DNA of 64,000 nucleotides from Mumia xiangluensis (GCF_010994095.1 NZ_WJYO01000001.1:682001-746000); one strand, 5' to 3'. Shown: positions 19,241 through 27,994, counted from the first letter of the stretch. Made by a program: numbers and translations. The notes: generated from the sequence alone by a model not told the origin.

Positions 19241-20319
19241 GCGATCTCCTTTCGGGCCTGGCTCACCAGGAGCCAGACCAGGTAGCAGCCACCGAGCACG
19301 ACGGTGAGCAGGCCCACCGGCAGGATCGTCGGGGCGAAGGCGTGCAGGGCGACGACGTCGCACACGAGCAGGAGTGTCGCGCCCATGAATGCTGCCGGGA
19401 CGAGGGCGACCCCGGCCGTACGGGTGACGCGCTTGGCGATCTGCGGGGCGCACAGCGACACGAACACGATCGGCCCGGCGACCGCGGTGACCACCGACGT
19501 CAGCGAGACACCGAGGACGATGAGCGCGAGACGGTCGCGCTCGACCCGCACCCCCAGGGCGGTCGCGGCGTCGTCGCCCATCTCCATCACCCGCAGCCGC
19601 GAGCCGAACCACATCAGCGGGCCCACGATCACGGCGAGCGCGACGGCGACGACGCGGACGTCGGACCAGTCGAGCCCGTTGAGCGACCCCGCGCCCCAGA
19701 TCGCGGCCATCTGCGCCCTCCAGAGCTCGGCCTCGACGATCAGGTAGGTGTTGAGGGAGCCGAGCACGGCCGTCACCGCGATGCCGACGACGATCAGCCG
19801 GAAGCCTTGGACGCCCCGTCGGTACGCCAGCAGGTAGACGGTCAGGGCGGTGAGGATGCCGCCGACCAGCGCGCCCGGGACGACGTACGCGAGCGTGCCG
19901 CCGGCGACGATCGCCATGACCGCGCCGGTGTAGGCGCCGGCGTCGAAGCCGATCACGTCCGGGCTCCCCAGCGGGTTGCGGGTCAGGGACTGGAAGATCG
20001 CGCCTCCCGCCCCGAGGGCCGCCCCGCACAGCAGGGCGAGCAGGACGCGGGGCAGCCGCCACTCGACCACGAGCGTCTCGACGAGCGGCGAGGTCTCGGT
20101 GAGAAGCGCGCGTACGACGTCGGCCGCGGACAGCTGCACCTCGCCCAGGCCGAGCGCGACGACACCGAGCACCAGGCAGATCGCGCCCAGCACCGCGCAG
20201 ACGACGGCGCTGCGGACGTGGACGCGGCGCGACAGCCGCCCTCCGCGCGTACGGACGACCGCCGCCGCGTACCCGGACAGCTCCGACGACTCCCGACGGA
20301 GCGTGCGCGCGGCGGTCAC
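19237..20319 (-). CDS. Iron-siderophore ABC permease, FecCD family
   Basis: 360 residues with about nine hydrophobic segments. Family motifs are GAALGAGGAIFQSLTRNPLG, SPDVIGFDAGAYTGAV and GPIVFVSLCAPQIAKRVTR, the last near the ATPase contact loop. With the next permease it forms the membrane channel of a ferric-siderophore importer. GTG 20319 overlaps the upstream stop (GTGA); the longer open frame to 20778 is out of place with the upstream permease. Confidence 0.92.
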   Translation of the reverse strand: MTAARTLRRESSELSGYAAAVVRTRGGRLSRRVHVRSAVVCAVLGAICLVLGVVALGLGEVQLSAADVVRALLTETSPLVETLVVEWRLPRVLLALLCGAALGAGGAIFQSLTRNPLGSPDVIGFDAGAYTGAVMAIVAGGTLAYVVPGALVGGILTALTVYLLAYRRGVQGFRLIVVGIAVTAVLGSLNTYLIVEAELWRAQMAAIWGAGSLNGLDWSDVRVVAVALAVIVGPLMWFGSRLRVMEMGDDAATALGVRVERDRLALIVLGVSLTSVVTAVAGPIVFVSLCAPQIAKRVTRTAGVALVPAAFMGATLLLVCDVVALHAFAPTILPVGLLTVVLGGCYLVWLLVSQARKEIA

Positions 20320-21368
20320 AGCGCGCTCGCCCTCGGCCGTCGCACCATCGCGATGAGCACGGGTGCCCCGACCAGCGCGGTGACGACACCGGCCGATATC
20401 TCGTCCGGCCGCACCACCATGCGTCCGATCACGTCCGACAGCAGGAGGATCACGGGGCCGATCAGGGCCGAGTACGCGAGGATCCACCGCTGGTCGGGGC
20501 CGGTGAGCCAGCGCGCGACGTGCGGCACCATCAGACCGAGGAACCAGATCGGGCCGACGGCCGCCGTCGCCGCACCGCACAGCAGCGTGACGCCGACGAC
20601 GACCTCGATGCGGGTACGGCGCTGGTTGCTGCCGAGCGCGGTCGCCAGGTCGTCGCCGAGCGCGACGGCGTTGAGCCCGTGCGCGGCCGCCGCGGCGAGG
20701 AGCAGCCCGGCGACGATGAACGGCGCCACGACACCGATGACGTCCCAGCCGCGGTTCGCGATCACCCCGGCGTCCCACACCCGCATCTCCGAGAAGGTGC
20801 TGGCGCTCAGGATGCGCATGATGCTCGTCAGGCCGGACAGCACCGCGGCGATGGCGACGCCCGCCAGTGTGAGCGTGAGCGGGGTCGCGCCGCCGCGCCC
20901 GGCCGTACCGATCAGGTAGACCGCCACGGTCGTGACGATCGCGCCCGCGAACGAGAAGCCGACCAGCCCGAGCATCGCCAAGCCGGGGAACAGCATGAAG
21001 CCGACCGCCATCGCGAACGCCGACCCCGCACCGACGCCGAGCAGACCGGGATCGGCGAGCGGGTTGCGTGTCAGACCCTGCATCAGGGCGCCCGCGACGG
21101 CGAGCGCCGCACCGACGAGCAGCGCGACCACGGTCCTCGGAATCCGCTGGCCGATGACGATGGTCGATGCCTCGCTGCCGTCCTCGGCGCCGGTGAGCGC
21201 GCCGATCACCTCGCCCAGCGACAGCGGCTTCGAGCCGAGCGCCAGGCTGAGGCCCACGGCCACGACCAGGGTGGCCAGCACGACGACCAGGCCGAGGGTC
21301 CGGCGACGCCGCAGGTCGGGCGCGACCGCGCGCTCGGCGCCGTCGGTGGCGGGAAGGGTGAGCGTCAT
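20316..21368 (-). CDS. Iron-siderophore ABC permease, FecCD family
   Basis: 350 residues with about nine membrane segments. Motifs GAALAVAGALMQGLTRNPLA, DPGLLGVGAGSAFAMAV and GPIWFLGLMVPHVARWLTG are those of FecC/FepD. A charged N-terminus (DLRRRRTLG) precedes the first helix. It is the partner of the permease that follows, with which it overlaps by 4 nt, and lies 4 nt after the siderophore-interacting protein gene. Confidence 0.92.
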   Translation of the reverse strand: MTLTLPATDGAERAVAPDLRRRRTLGLVVVLATLVVAVGLSLALGSKPLSLGEVIGALTGAEDGSEASTIVIGQRIPRTVVALLVGAALAVAGALMQGLTRNPLADPGLLGVGAGSAFAMAVGFMLFPGLAMLGLVGFSFAGAIVTTVAVYLIGTAGRGGATPLTLTLAGVAIAAVLSGLTSIMRILSASTFSEMRVWDAGVIANRGWDVIGVVAPFIVAGLLLAAAAAHGLNAVALGDDLATALGSNQRRTRIEVVVGVTLLCGAATAAVGPIWFLGLMVPHVARWLTGPDQRWILAYSALIGPVILLLSDVIGRMVVRPDEISAGVVTALVGAPVLIAMVRRPRASAL

Positions 21369-21372
21369 GGAC

Positions 21373-22266
21373 TCAGAGGCCGAGTCGCGTGAGCCGGTCG
21401 TCCCACTCGTCCTCGATGTCCTCCGGGTCGCGGTCGCTGTCCCACAGGGCGTCGAGCTCGGCGCGCACGTCGGCCGGGAGGGCCTCGAACTGCTCGTGCC
21501 ACCGGTCGGCGTCGGCGGTCCAGTAGCCGACCGTCTTGTACGCCGAGGCGGGCAGGCCGAGGTCCTTGCGGAGGTGCCGGCGTACGTCCCGCAACGCCCG
21601 CGCCTCCCCGGCCACCCACGTGTAGCCGACGCCCTCGGGGCGCGGAAGGGTGCGTACGACCTCGGCGAGGCGGCTCGGCCCGTGACCGTTGCCGCCGGTG
21701 ACCCACGTGACGTCGATGCCCGGCCGCTCGGGGAGCGGGATCCGGTGCGCCGGGTCGGCGACCTCGACGACCACCCGCGTGCGGACGTGGTCGGGCGTTT
21801 CCGCCAGGATCCGTGCGGCGGCCGGCAGGGCGGCGCAGTCCGCGACGAGCATCTGCCAGTCCAGGGCGGACGGCGGGTCGTACAGGCCGGTCGGGCTGTT
21901 GAGCCCGACGACGTCGCCGGGCTTCGCCTGCTGCGCCCACGCCGCCGCGACCCCGCCCTCGTGGACGACGAACTCGATGGTCACCTCGCCGCGCTCCTCG
22001 TCGACGTCCCTCACCGTGTAGGTCCGCAGCCGGGTGAGGTCGATGCTCGCGTAGTCGAGGTTGCCGTCGACCACCTCGGGCAGCACCGGGGCGGTCTCGC
22101 CCGCGGCCGGGAACAGGATGCGCAGGTACTCGTCGCCGACGCCGGTCGACCGGAACCCGGCCAGACCGGGGCCGCCGAAGACGATCCGGCGCAGGGCGGG
22201 CGACACATCCTCGGTGCGAACCACCTCGGCGTGGAACACCCTCATCTCGACGCTGGCGACGCTCAT
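21373..22266 (-). CDS. Siderophore-interacting protein (ferric-siderophore reductase, ViuB type)
   Basis: 297 residues. An FAD-binding ferredoxin-reductase-like domain comes first (LRTYTVRDVDEERGEVTIEF with the RxYT flavin motif, then GGVAAAWAQQAKPGDVVGLN), then an NAD(P)H-binding domain ending in the SIP motif (YTWVAGEARALRDVRRHLRK, YKTVGYW). It probably reduces the ferric-siderophore in the cytoplasm to release iron. ATG 22266 overlaps the binding-protein stop (ATGA), placing it inside the uptake operon. Confidence 0.92.
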   Translation of the reverse strand: MSVASVEMRVFHAEVVRTEDVSPALRRIVFGGPGLAGFRSTGVGDEYLRILFPAAGETAPVLPEVVDGNLDYASIDLTRLRTYTVRDVDEERGEVTIEFVVHEGGVAAAWAQQAKPGDVVGLNSPTGLYDPPSALDWQMLVADCAALPAAARILAETPDHVRTRVVVEVADPAHRIPLPERPGIDVTWVTGGNGHGPSRLAEVVRTLPRPEGVGYTWVAGEARALRDVRRHLRKDLGLPASAYKTVGYWTADADRWHEQFEALPADVRAELDALWDSDRDPEDIEDEWDDRLTRLGL

Positions 22267-23237
22267 GAGCCGAGCGCCTCCTCGACCACGTCCAGGAAGG
22301 CCATCTGGCCGCTGGGCGAGCCGTAGGTCATCTCCATGTCGTACGTGAAGATCTGGTCGTTCTCGACGAACGGGAGGCCGGCCCACAGGGGGTTCGCCAT
22401 GAGCTCCTTCTCGGTCGCGGCGTACTCCTTGTCGCCCTTCTCGCCGGGGATCTTGATGGTGAAGGCGACGTCGACGTCCTTCAGCTGGCCGACCTGCTCG
22501 CCGCTGAGGGCGAGGCCCTCGCCGCCCTTGGTGAGCGAGCCCGGGAAGATGGTCAGGCCGAGGTCCTTGAACGCCTGGCACTCCACGCCCGAGTAGCAGC
22601 TCGAGTTGACCTTGCCCTCCCACGACCCGACGGGCGCCACGACGAGGTCCCTGGCGCTGTCGCCGATCGCAGCCTTCACCTCGGCGACGCGCGCCTCGTA
22701 CTTCTCCATCCAGGCCTCGTACTCGTCGACGCGGTCGAGGTCCTCGGCGGTCTTCTTGAAGTGGGTCATCCAGCTCTCGCCGGAGAAGGCGTCGATGCTG
22801 TAGGTCGGCGCGATCTCCGGGAGGCGCTTCACGACCTTGTCGTCGTAGCCGAGCCCGTTGAGGATGAAGTCGGGCTGCGCCTCGAGGATCTTCTCGTAGT
22901 TGTAGTCGGGGTAGTTCGCGAAGGGCTCGACGCCCTCGAGCTCCTCGGTGGGGAAGAACTCGGGGAACGTCGTCCACCCGTCCCCCCGGATCGGCTGCAT
23001 CGTGGCGAGCGGGAAGCCGAGGGTGATCAGGATGTCGACGTCGGTCGTGTACATGCCGAGCGCGGCCTTCGGCTCGACCGGGAGCTCGACGTCGCCGAAC
23101 TGGCTCGCGACCGTCCGCGTCTTGGCCTCCTCGGTGGCGGCATCGGCGTCGACGTCGGAGGAGCACGCGGCGAGCGGGAGGACGAGGGCAGCGACGGCGC
23201 CGAGGGCGAGGCTGCGGCGCAGGGTGCGCACGGACAT
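22263..23237 (-). CDS. Iron-siderophore ABC transporter substrate-binding lipoprotein
   Basis: 324 residues. A lipoprotein signal peptide ends in the lipobox LAAC (residues about 22-25), so it should be anchored outside the membrane. The rest is a class III (FhuD/BtuF-like) periplasmic-binding fold: KAALGMYTTDVDILITLGFP, then EKILEAQPDFILNG. It captures the ferric-siderophore for the two permeases. First gene of the operon, with a GAAGGGGA ribosome site and a double iron box upstream. Confidence 0.92.
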   Translation of the reverse strand: MSVRTLRRSLALGAVAALVLPLAACSSDVDADAATEEAKTRTVASQFGDVELPVEPKAALGMYTTDVDILITLGFPLATMQPIRGDGWTTFPEFFPTEELEGVEPFANYPDYNYEKILEAQPDFILNGLGYDDKVVKRLPEIAPTYSIDAFSGESWMTHFKKTAEDLDRVDEYEAWMEKYEARVAEVKAAIGDSARDLVVAPVGSWEGKVNSSCYSGVECQAFKDLGLTIFPGSLTKGGEGLALSGEQVGQLKDVDVAFTIKIPGEKGDKEYAATEKELMANPLWAGLPFVENDQIFTYDMEMTYGSPSGQMAFLDVVEEALGS

Positions 23238-23253
23238 GGTTTCCCCTTCACGA

Positions 23254-23278
23254 TTAGGTTAGGCGAGGCTTACCTTAA
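23254..23278 (-). promoter_or_regulatory. Double iron box (IdeR/DmdR type)
   Basis: TTAGGTTAGG followed by CGAGGCTTACCTTAA. One 19-bp window matches the DtxR/IdeR consensus (TTAGGTTAGGCTAACCTAA) at 15 of 19 positions; an overlapping site on the other strand matches at 14. It is 17 nt upstream of the binding-protein gene, so iron-loaded IdeR should repress the operon. Confidence 0.8.
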
Positions 23279-23334
23279 ACGGGTCGTCGCGACATCGTCC
23301 ACAGCGTGCCCACCTGACGCGAGATACTTGAGGG

Positions 23335-24009
23335 GTGACACCGAAGCCGCTTCCCATGAACCGCTGGGACTTCGGGCGCGACGACTGGCCGGTCGACGAC
23401 GACTTCGTCGGGGTCGGCGCGGACCTCGAGCCGGGGACGCTGGTCGCCGCCTACGCCACAGGGATGTTCCCGATGCCGGTCGAGCCCGGTGGCCCCGTCG
23501 GGTGGTGGTCGCCCGTACGGCGCGGCGTCCTGCAGCTCGACAGGCTGCGGATCACGCGCTCGCTGCGCAAGACGATGCGACATTTCACCGTGACGATCGA
23601 CACGGCTTTCGACGAGGTCGTCACGGCCTGCGCGAGCCCCGTCCGCGAGGGCGCCTGGATCGATGACCAGATCGCGTCCGCGTACTCCCGTCTGCACGAT
23701 CTGGGGTGGGCTCACTCGATCGAGGTGAGGGACGCTGGAGGTGCGCTCGTGGGGGGCCTGTACGGCGTCGCGATCGGCGGTCTTTTCGCAGGTGAGAGCA
23801 TGTTTCACCGGGAGCGCGACGCGTCGAAGGCAGCCCTCGTCGGACTCGTCGCGCTGCTGTCCGACGAGCATGCCGAGAGGCGCCTCGTCGACACCCAGTG
23901 GCTGACCCCCCACCTGGCCTCCCTCGGGGTCGAGGAGTGGCCCCGTGAGAAGTACCTCGGAGCTCTCCCGGAGATCCTCGAAACGCCGTTACCGGCTCGG
24001 TGGCGCTGA
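23335..24009 (+). CDS. aat: Leucyl/phenylalanyl-tRNA--protein transferase
   Basis: 224 residues. Family motifs are VGVGADLEPGTLVAAYATGMFPM, WWSPVRRGVLQLDRLRITRSL and GLYGVAIGGLFAGESMFHRERDASKAAL, ending with DTQWLTPHLASLG. It adds Leu or Phe from charged tRNA to the N-terminus of proteins, marking them for ClpAP/ClpS degradation (N-end rule). GTG 23335 has GATACT six bases upstream and so may be leaderless. It is divergent from the iron operon. Confidence 0.93.
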   Translation: MTPKPLPMNRWDFGRDDWPVDDDFVGVGADLEPGTLVAAYATGMFPMPVEPGGPVGWWSPVRRGVLQLDRLRITRSLRKTMRHFTVTIDTAFDEVVTACASPVREGAWIDDQIASAYSRLHDLGWAHSIEVRDAGGALVGGLYGVAIGGLFAGESMFHRERDASKAALVGLVALLSDEHAERRLVDTQWLTPHLASLGVEEWPREKYLGALPEILETPLPARWR

Positions 24010-24145
24010 AGACGGCGCGGACGTGGGCTACTGTCGAGTCGCACCACACCGGCGTGGGAGCCCGTAAATACGGGGAATTCTGGCATTTCTTCCTATGCTG
24101 GTGGCGTCACACCACAACTGACCACACGCACGTCGGAGGAATCCC

Positions 24146-24418
24146 GTGAACCGTACTGAACTCGTAGCCGCAGTCGCCGAGACCGCCGGCACCACCAAGG
24201 CCGACGCCGACGCGGTCCTCAGCGCCTTCGGTGACACGCTCATCGCCGCCGTCGGCAAGGGCGAGAAGGTCCAGATCCCGGGCCTGCTGACCGTCGAGCG
24301 CGTCGAGCGCGCCGCACGCACCGGCCGCAACCCCGCGACCGGTGAGACGCTGGAGATCCCCGCGGGGTACGGCGTCAAGGTGACCGCGGGCAGCAAGCTC
24401 AAGGGCGCCGTCAAGTAA
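24146..24418 (+). CDS. HU-type DNA-binding protein, short form
   Basis: 90 residues, the standard bacterial HU/IHF length, without the lysine/alanine-rich tail of mycobacterial HupB. It starts MNRTELVAAVAETAGTTKAD and has the DNA-binding arm GLLTVERVERAARTGRNPAT and GETLEIPAGYGVKVTAGSKL. It bends and compacts DNA as a dimer. The CGGAGGA ribosome site precedes GTG 24146; TATGCT at 24094-24099 is a likely -10. A strong terminator follows at once. Confidence 0.95.
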   Translation: MNRTELVAAVAETAGTTKADADAVLSAFGDTLIAAVGKGEKVQIPGLLTVERVERAARTGRNPATGETLEIPAGYGVKVTAGSKLKGAVK

Positions 24419-24427
24419 GACGTCTCA

Positions 24428-24470
24428 CGAAGGGGCCCGGCGAGCGCTTCGCGCTCGCCGGGCCCCTTCG
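24428..24470 (+). terminator. Terminator of the HU gene
   Basis: A perfect 20-bp stem (24428-24447 / 24451-24470) with a TTC loop, 9 nt after the stop codon. Confidence 0.9.
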
Positions 24471-24483
24471 CGTACCCGCCCGC

Positions 24484-24559
24484 CTCGTCCGCGATTTGTG
24501 GACTTTGACAAGGATTTCGGGGCCAGATTCCTTGTCAAACCCCACAAATCGGGGACGGG
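24484..24559. repeat. 76-bp hairpin element, copy A
   Basis: Ends CTCGTCCGCGATT and CAAATCGGGGACGGG are identical to those of copy B at 46461-46536, with the same 76-bp length. The stem (24492-24514 with 24529-24551) has 21 pairs and one 2x2 mismatch; the inner stem sequence differs from copy B while pairing is kept. It ends 16 nt before the Fpg start codon. Confidence 0.8.
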
Positions 24560-24575
24560 ACGGCACACTGGGGGC

Positions 24576-25451
24576 GTGCCCGAGCTCCCGGAGGTCGATG
24601 CGCTGGTCGCCGACCTGTCGCGTCGTCTGGACGGGCGCGCGATCGTCGCCGCGTACCCGGCCGCGATCAGCGCCCTGAAGACGTACGACCCGCCGGTCAG
24701 CGCGCTCGCCGGCCTCCTCGTCGACGACGTGACGCGACGCGGGAAGTTCCTCGACATCTCGGCGGGCGGTCTTCACCTCGTCATCCACCTCGCCCGTGCG
24801 GGGTGGCTGCGGTGGAAGGACGAGCAGCCGAAGGCCCCGCCCCGGCCAGGAGGCGGCAAGAACCCGCTCGCGTTCCGGGTCGTCCTCGACGACGGCTCCG
24901 GCTTCGACCTGACGGAGGCCGGCACCAAGAAGGGGCTCGCCGTTTACCTCGTACGCGACCCGGCCGAGGTGCCGGGCGTCGCTCGCCTCGGACCGGAGCC
25001 GCTCGACGACGCGTTCACGCTCGACGTCTTCCGCGGGATCCTCGAGGCCGCCGGCCGCTCGCAGATCAAGGGCGTACTGCGCGACCAGTCGCAGATCGCC
25101 GGGATCGGCAACGCGTACTCGGACGAGATCCTGCACGTCGCCAAGATGTCGCCCTTCAAGCCGGCGAGCGCCATCGTGGCGTCGGACGAGGATCTCGAGA
25201 CCCTGTACGACGCGATCGGTACGACGTTGCGCGACGCGATCGCCCGCTCCGAGGGGCTCGCCGCGTCCGAGCTCAAGCGCGAGAAGAAGTCCGGCCTGCG
25301 CGTGCACGCGCGTACGGGCGAGACCTGCGAGGTCTGCGGCGACACGATCCGCGAGGTGTCCTTCGCCGACTCGTCGCTGCAGTACTGCCCGACCTGCCAG
25401 ACCGGCGGGAAGCCGCTCGCGGACCGCCGGATGTCGAAGCTGCTGCGGTAG
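24576..25451 (+). CDS. Fpg/Nei family DNA glycosylase
   Basis: 291 residues. It starts with PELPEVDALVADL, where the proline exposed after Met removal is the catalytic nucleophile and the following Glu the acid. KGVLRDQSQIAGIGNAYSDE is the helix-two-turn-helix. A zinc finger of CEVC and YCPTC closes the protein with the expected arginine region. It excises oxidised bases and nicks DNA. The insertion KAPPRPGGGKN near residue 90 is of the type seen in actinobacterial Nei-like members. GTG 24576 has CACACT six bases upstream, so the mRNA may be leaderless. Confidence 0.9.
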   Translation: MPELPEVDALVADLSRRLDGRAIVAAYPAAISALKTYDPPVSALAGLLVDDVTRRGKFLDISAGGLHLVIHLARAGWLRWKDEQPKAPPRPGGGKNPLAFRVVLDDGSGFDLTEAGTKKGLAVYLVRDPAEVPGVARLGPEPLDDAFTLDVFRGILEAAGRSQIKGVLRDQSQIAGIGNAYSDEILHVAKMSPFKPASAIVASDEDLETLYDAIGTTLRDAIARSEGLAASELKREKKSGLRVHARTGETCEVCGDTIREVSFADSSLQYCPTCQTGGKPLADRRMSKLLR

Positions 25452-25452
25452 G

Positions 25453-25636
25453 GGTCTCGATCGCTTCGCGCCTCGACCAGCGGGTAGGGGGTGTGCCTCG
25501 ACCAGCGGGTAGGGGGTGCGCCTCGACCAGCGGGTAGGGGGTGCGCCTCGACCAGCGGGTAGGGGGTGCGCCTCGACCGGCGGGTGGCGGGTGCGCCTCG
25601 ACCGGCGGTAGGGGTGCGCCTCGACCAGCGGGTGCG
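25453..25636. repeat. 25-bp tandem repeat array with core CCTCGACCAGCGG
   Basis: About seven units of roughly 25 bp (CCTCGACCAGCGGGTAGGGG plus GTGCG), started by one full palindrome with TCTCGATCGCTTCGCG. It fills the gap between two gene ends facing each other; later units decay (CGACCGGCGG). Confidence 0.9.
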
Positions 25637-25641
25637 GGCGC

Positions 25642-25956
25642 TCAGACCAGTGGGCGGCCGGCCTGGTGCCAGGCGATCACGCCGCCGGCGAGGTTCACGG
25701 CGTCGATGCCGCGCTGCTGCAGGAACATCGTCGCGCGCGCGGAGCGGCCACCGACGTGGCAGTAGACGAGCACCTGCCCGTCAGCGGGGATCTCGTCCGC
25801 GCGCGTCGGCAGGTCACCGAGCGGGATGTGCAGAGCGCCGTCGATGTGGCCGCTCGCCCACTCGTCGGGCTCGCGGACGTCGACGACGACGAGGCCGGCA
25901 GGAACGGGGTCCGGGACGCCTGCGACGTCGACGGTCGGGATGGTGGTCTCCTCCAT
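25642..25956 (-). CDS. Single-domain rhodanese-like sulfurtransferase
   Basis: 104 residues, one rhodanese domain. VVVDVREPDEWASGHIDGAL is the CH2-type motif, and VLVYCHVGGRSA the active-site loop with the catalytic cysteine in the six-residue CHVGGR. Such proteins move sulfane sulfur to cyanide, thiols or biosynthetic acceptors. ATG 25956 was chosen; ATG 25965 is also possible. It is divergent from the proline-rich membrane protein gene. Confidence 0.88.
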   Translation of the reverse strand: MEETTIPTVDVAGVPDPVPAGLVVVDVREPDEWASGHIDGALHIPLGDLPTRADEIPADGQVLVYCHVGGRSARATMFLQQRGIDAVNLAGGVIAWHQAGRPLV

Positions 25957-26056
25957 GCACTCCATCCTCTCAGCAGCCACAACTGTTCCTCCGGTGATGG
26001 CGTTCGTTAGGCTGAGGCCGCCGGTCGCAAGGGCGGTACCGGCCCAAGGAGGACTC

Positions 26057-27034
26057 ATGTCGCAAGGCCCGCAGGACCCGTACGGACGCCCGTACGGCTC
26101 TGGTCCCGGACAGCCCGCGGGCTCTTCGTGGGGCGGGGGGTCGGCACCGCCACCGCAGGGCGGCCAGCCGGGCCAGCAGCAGGGCGGCCAGCACTGGTCG
26201 ACCCCTCACGCGCCGCCGACCTCGCGAGGCCGCGACCTCGAGTCCTCGCCCTCGCCGTGGGGCATGGTCGCGGTCGTCGCGCTCGCGGTGGCTGCACTGG
26301 TCTCGCTCGGCTACGCGATCTACGCGGTGACGGCACGCCGAGGCATCTTCGCCGACCTCGCGGACGACCCGGGATCGGTCAGCCGCAGCGTCGCGGAGGA
26401 CAGCGACTCGCTCAACTCGATCCTCGTCGTCGCGACCCTCGTCGTCGTGCTGGTGGCGCTCGCGCTGTGGGCCGTGGCGCTCGCTGCCGGCCGAGGTCGT
26501 ACGGTCGTCGGCTGGGCGGGCCTCGGGATCGTCGTGCTCGGTGGCGTCCTGGTAGGCGCCGGCGCCGCGATGACCAGCGGCGTCGAGACTGCCAGCGACG
26601 TCGACGATGCGGTCACCGGCTACCTGGTCGTGGGCGGCGGCATGGCGCTCGTCACCCTCGGCCTCGTGCTCGGCATCGTCGGTCTCCTCGGGTCCCGCTC
26701 GTCTGCCGCGGCCGCGCCGCCTCCGGCACCCTCGCCGTACGCCCAGCGTCCGTCGCAGCCCGAGCCGACCCAGCAGCTCCCCGCTCAGCCGTTCGGGCAG
26801 CGTCCGCAGCAGCCGTACGGCCAGCCGCAGCATCCTCAGTCCCCGTACGGCCAGCCGCAGCCGCCGTACGGCCAGCCGGGCCAGCAGCCGCAGTCCCCGT
26901 ACGGGCAGCCGCAGCAGCCGCAGCAGCCGCAGCAGCCGCCGTACGGTCAGCCGGGCCAGCAGCCGCAGCAGCCGCAGCAGCCGCCGTACGGGCAGGGCCC
27001 GTACCCACCGCAGGGTCCGAGCAGCGGCCACTGA
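26057..27034 (+). CDS. Membrane protein with proline/glutamine-rich tails (PYGQP repeats)
   Basis: 325 residues, start at ATG 26057 after AAGGAGG. Residues 1-60 are Gly/Pro/Gln-rich; about 65-215 hold four membrane segments (MVAVVALAVAALVSLGYAIY; ILVVATLVVVLVALALWAVA; VGWAGLGIVVLGGVLVGAGA; GYLVVGGGMALVTLGLVLGI). The last 110 residues are low complexity with many PYGQP/QPQQP units. Proteins of this layout are widespread in actinobacteria and mostly uncharacterised. The repeated coding DNA (CCGTACGGCCAGCCG) could vary in length. Confidence 0.75.
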   Translation: MSQGPQDPYGRPYGSGPGQPAGSSWGGGSAPPPQGGQPGQQQGGQHWSTPHAPPTSRGRDLESSPSPWGMVAVVALAVAALVSLGYAIYAVTARRGIFADLADDPGSVSRSVAEDSDSLNSILVVATLVVVLVALALWAVALAAGRGRTVVGWAGLGIVVLGGVLVGAGAAMTSGVETASDVDDAVTGYLVVGGGMALVTLGLVLGIVGLLGSRSSAAAAPPPAPSPYAQRPSQPEPTQQLPAQPFGQRPQQPYGQPQHPQSPYGQPQPPYGQPGQQPQSPYGQPQQPQQPQQPPYGQPGQQPQQPQQPPYGQGPYPPQGPSSGH

Positions 27035-27080
27035 GCCGCCTCGATCCGCGCACACCTCACCTCGATCAGGAGCAGTCACC

Positions 27081-27941
27081 ATGGGCAAGAAGTCGCGTCG
27101 TCGCGTCAAGCCGGAGAAGGCCGAACGGATGCCGTTCCGCGCGCGCACGTTCGAAGGGCTCCCCGGCGAGTGCGACTGGGTGGCGCTCCGGGAGTTCGTG
27201 CCGGCGGCCACGGCGACGGTCGCTCTGCGGCCGGAGATCGCTGTCGACACCGCGATCCGCGTCTGCACCCTCCTTCCTGCCGCGGCCGCGGGCCTCGTGC
27301 GACCGGACGGTGAGATCTGGGTCGGGCTCCAGGTGACCCACAACTTCGGTGACGTCAGCCGTGACCTCGCCGCTGTCGTCGAGGCGGGCCTCGGCCTCGA
27401 GCCGGGATCCGAGATCGTCATCACCGATCCCGGCGCCGGCCCGCTCCTGCAGGAGCTGGTCGACCCGGCGTCCGAGCTCGCGGTCGACGTGCAGGAAGGC
27501 TTCGACTTCTGGACCGCCGGCGTCGACGACCCCACGGGCGGGGTGGCCGCAGGCATCGAGCAGGCCAACCAGCTCGCAACGCCGACGGCACGCCTGGAGG
27601 AGGTCGACGCGGCGTACTGGACGCAGCTCGGCGACCGCCAGTTCCTCCGCTGGGTGATGCCGCACGACGAGGACGCGCTGCTCACCGCGCTGGCCCGGCT
27701 GCACGTCGCCGGAGACGACCGCCTCGGCGACGCCGTACGCCTGATCGGCTCGTTCCGCGCCCACGGTCTGCTCGTGCCCGTGTGGGAGATGGAGGAGCCG
27801 ACGCCGGCCGCGGAGCTCGAGGGTCCGGCCGCTGCGCTGCAGACCCGACTGAACGACGCGCTAGCGGACTCGACGCCGCTGACGACCGAGCAGCGGGGTG
27901 CCCGCAACGGCCTCGCGAACCGTCAGATCACCGTCCGCTGA
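27081..27941 (+). CDS. DUF5926 family conserved actinobacterial protein
   Basis: 286 residues. It begins with a basic tail MGKKSRRRVKPEKAERMPFR, followed by the conserved body FEGLPGECDWVALREFVPAA and LATPTARLEEVDAAYWTQLG. This family is conserved across Actinomycetota, has no known activity and is predicted cytoplasmic. A CAGGAG ribosome site precedes ATG 27081. It follows the membrane protein by 46 nt and could share its mRNA. A promoter and terminator pair follow downstream. Confidence 0.8.
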   Translation: MGKKSRRRVKPEKAERMPFRARTFEGLPGECDWVALREFVPAATATVALRPEIAVDTAIRVCTLLPAAAAGLVRPDGEIWVGLQVTHNFGDVSRDLAAVVEAGLGLEPGSEIVITDPGAGPLLQELVDPASELAVDVQEGFDFWTAGVDDPTGGVAAGIEQANQLATPTARLEEVDAAYWTQLGDRQFLRWVMPHDEDALLTALARLHVAGDDRLGDAVRLIGSFRAHGLLVPVWEMEEPTPAAELEGPAAALQTRLNDALADSTPLTTEQRGARNGLANRQITVR

Positions 27942-27994
27942 GGGCGTTCGGGAGCCCGTTTCCCGGCTCGTGACTCAGGTCACAAAAGGGCGTC

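Noticed and set aside
24484-24559. Hairpin before fpg being the terminator of the HU gene
   Set aside because: A perfect 20-bp terminator already lies at 24428-24470, and the same 76-bp element also occurs inside pcaL.
26750-27000. Tandem DNA repeat as an independent element
   Set aside because: The CCGTACGGCCAGCCG repetition is the coding sequence of the PYGQP-rich protein tail.
25970-27907. Long minus-strand open frame opposite the membrane protein and DUF5926 genes
   Set aside because: High-GC shadow frame; it runs across two well-supported plus-strand genes, is low in complexity and shows no recognisable domain.
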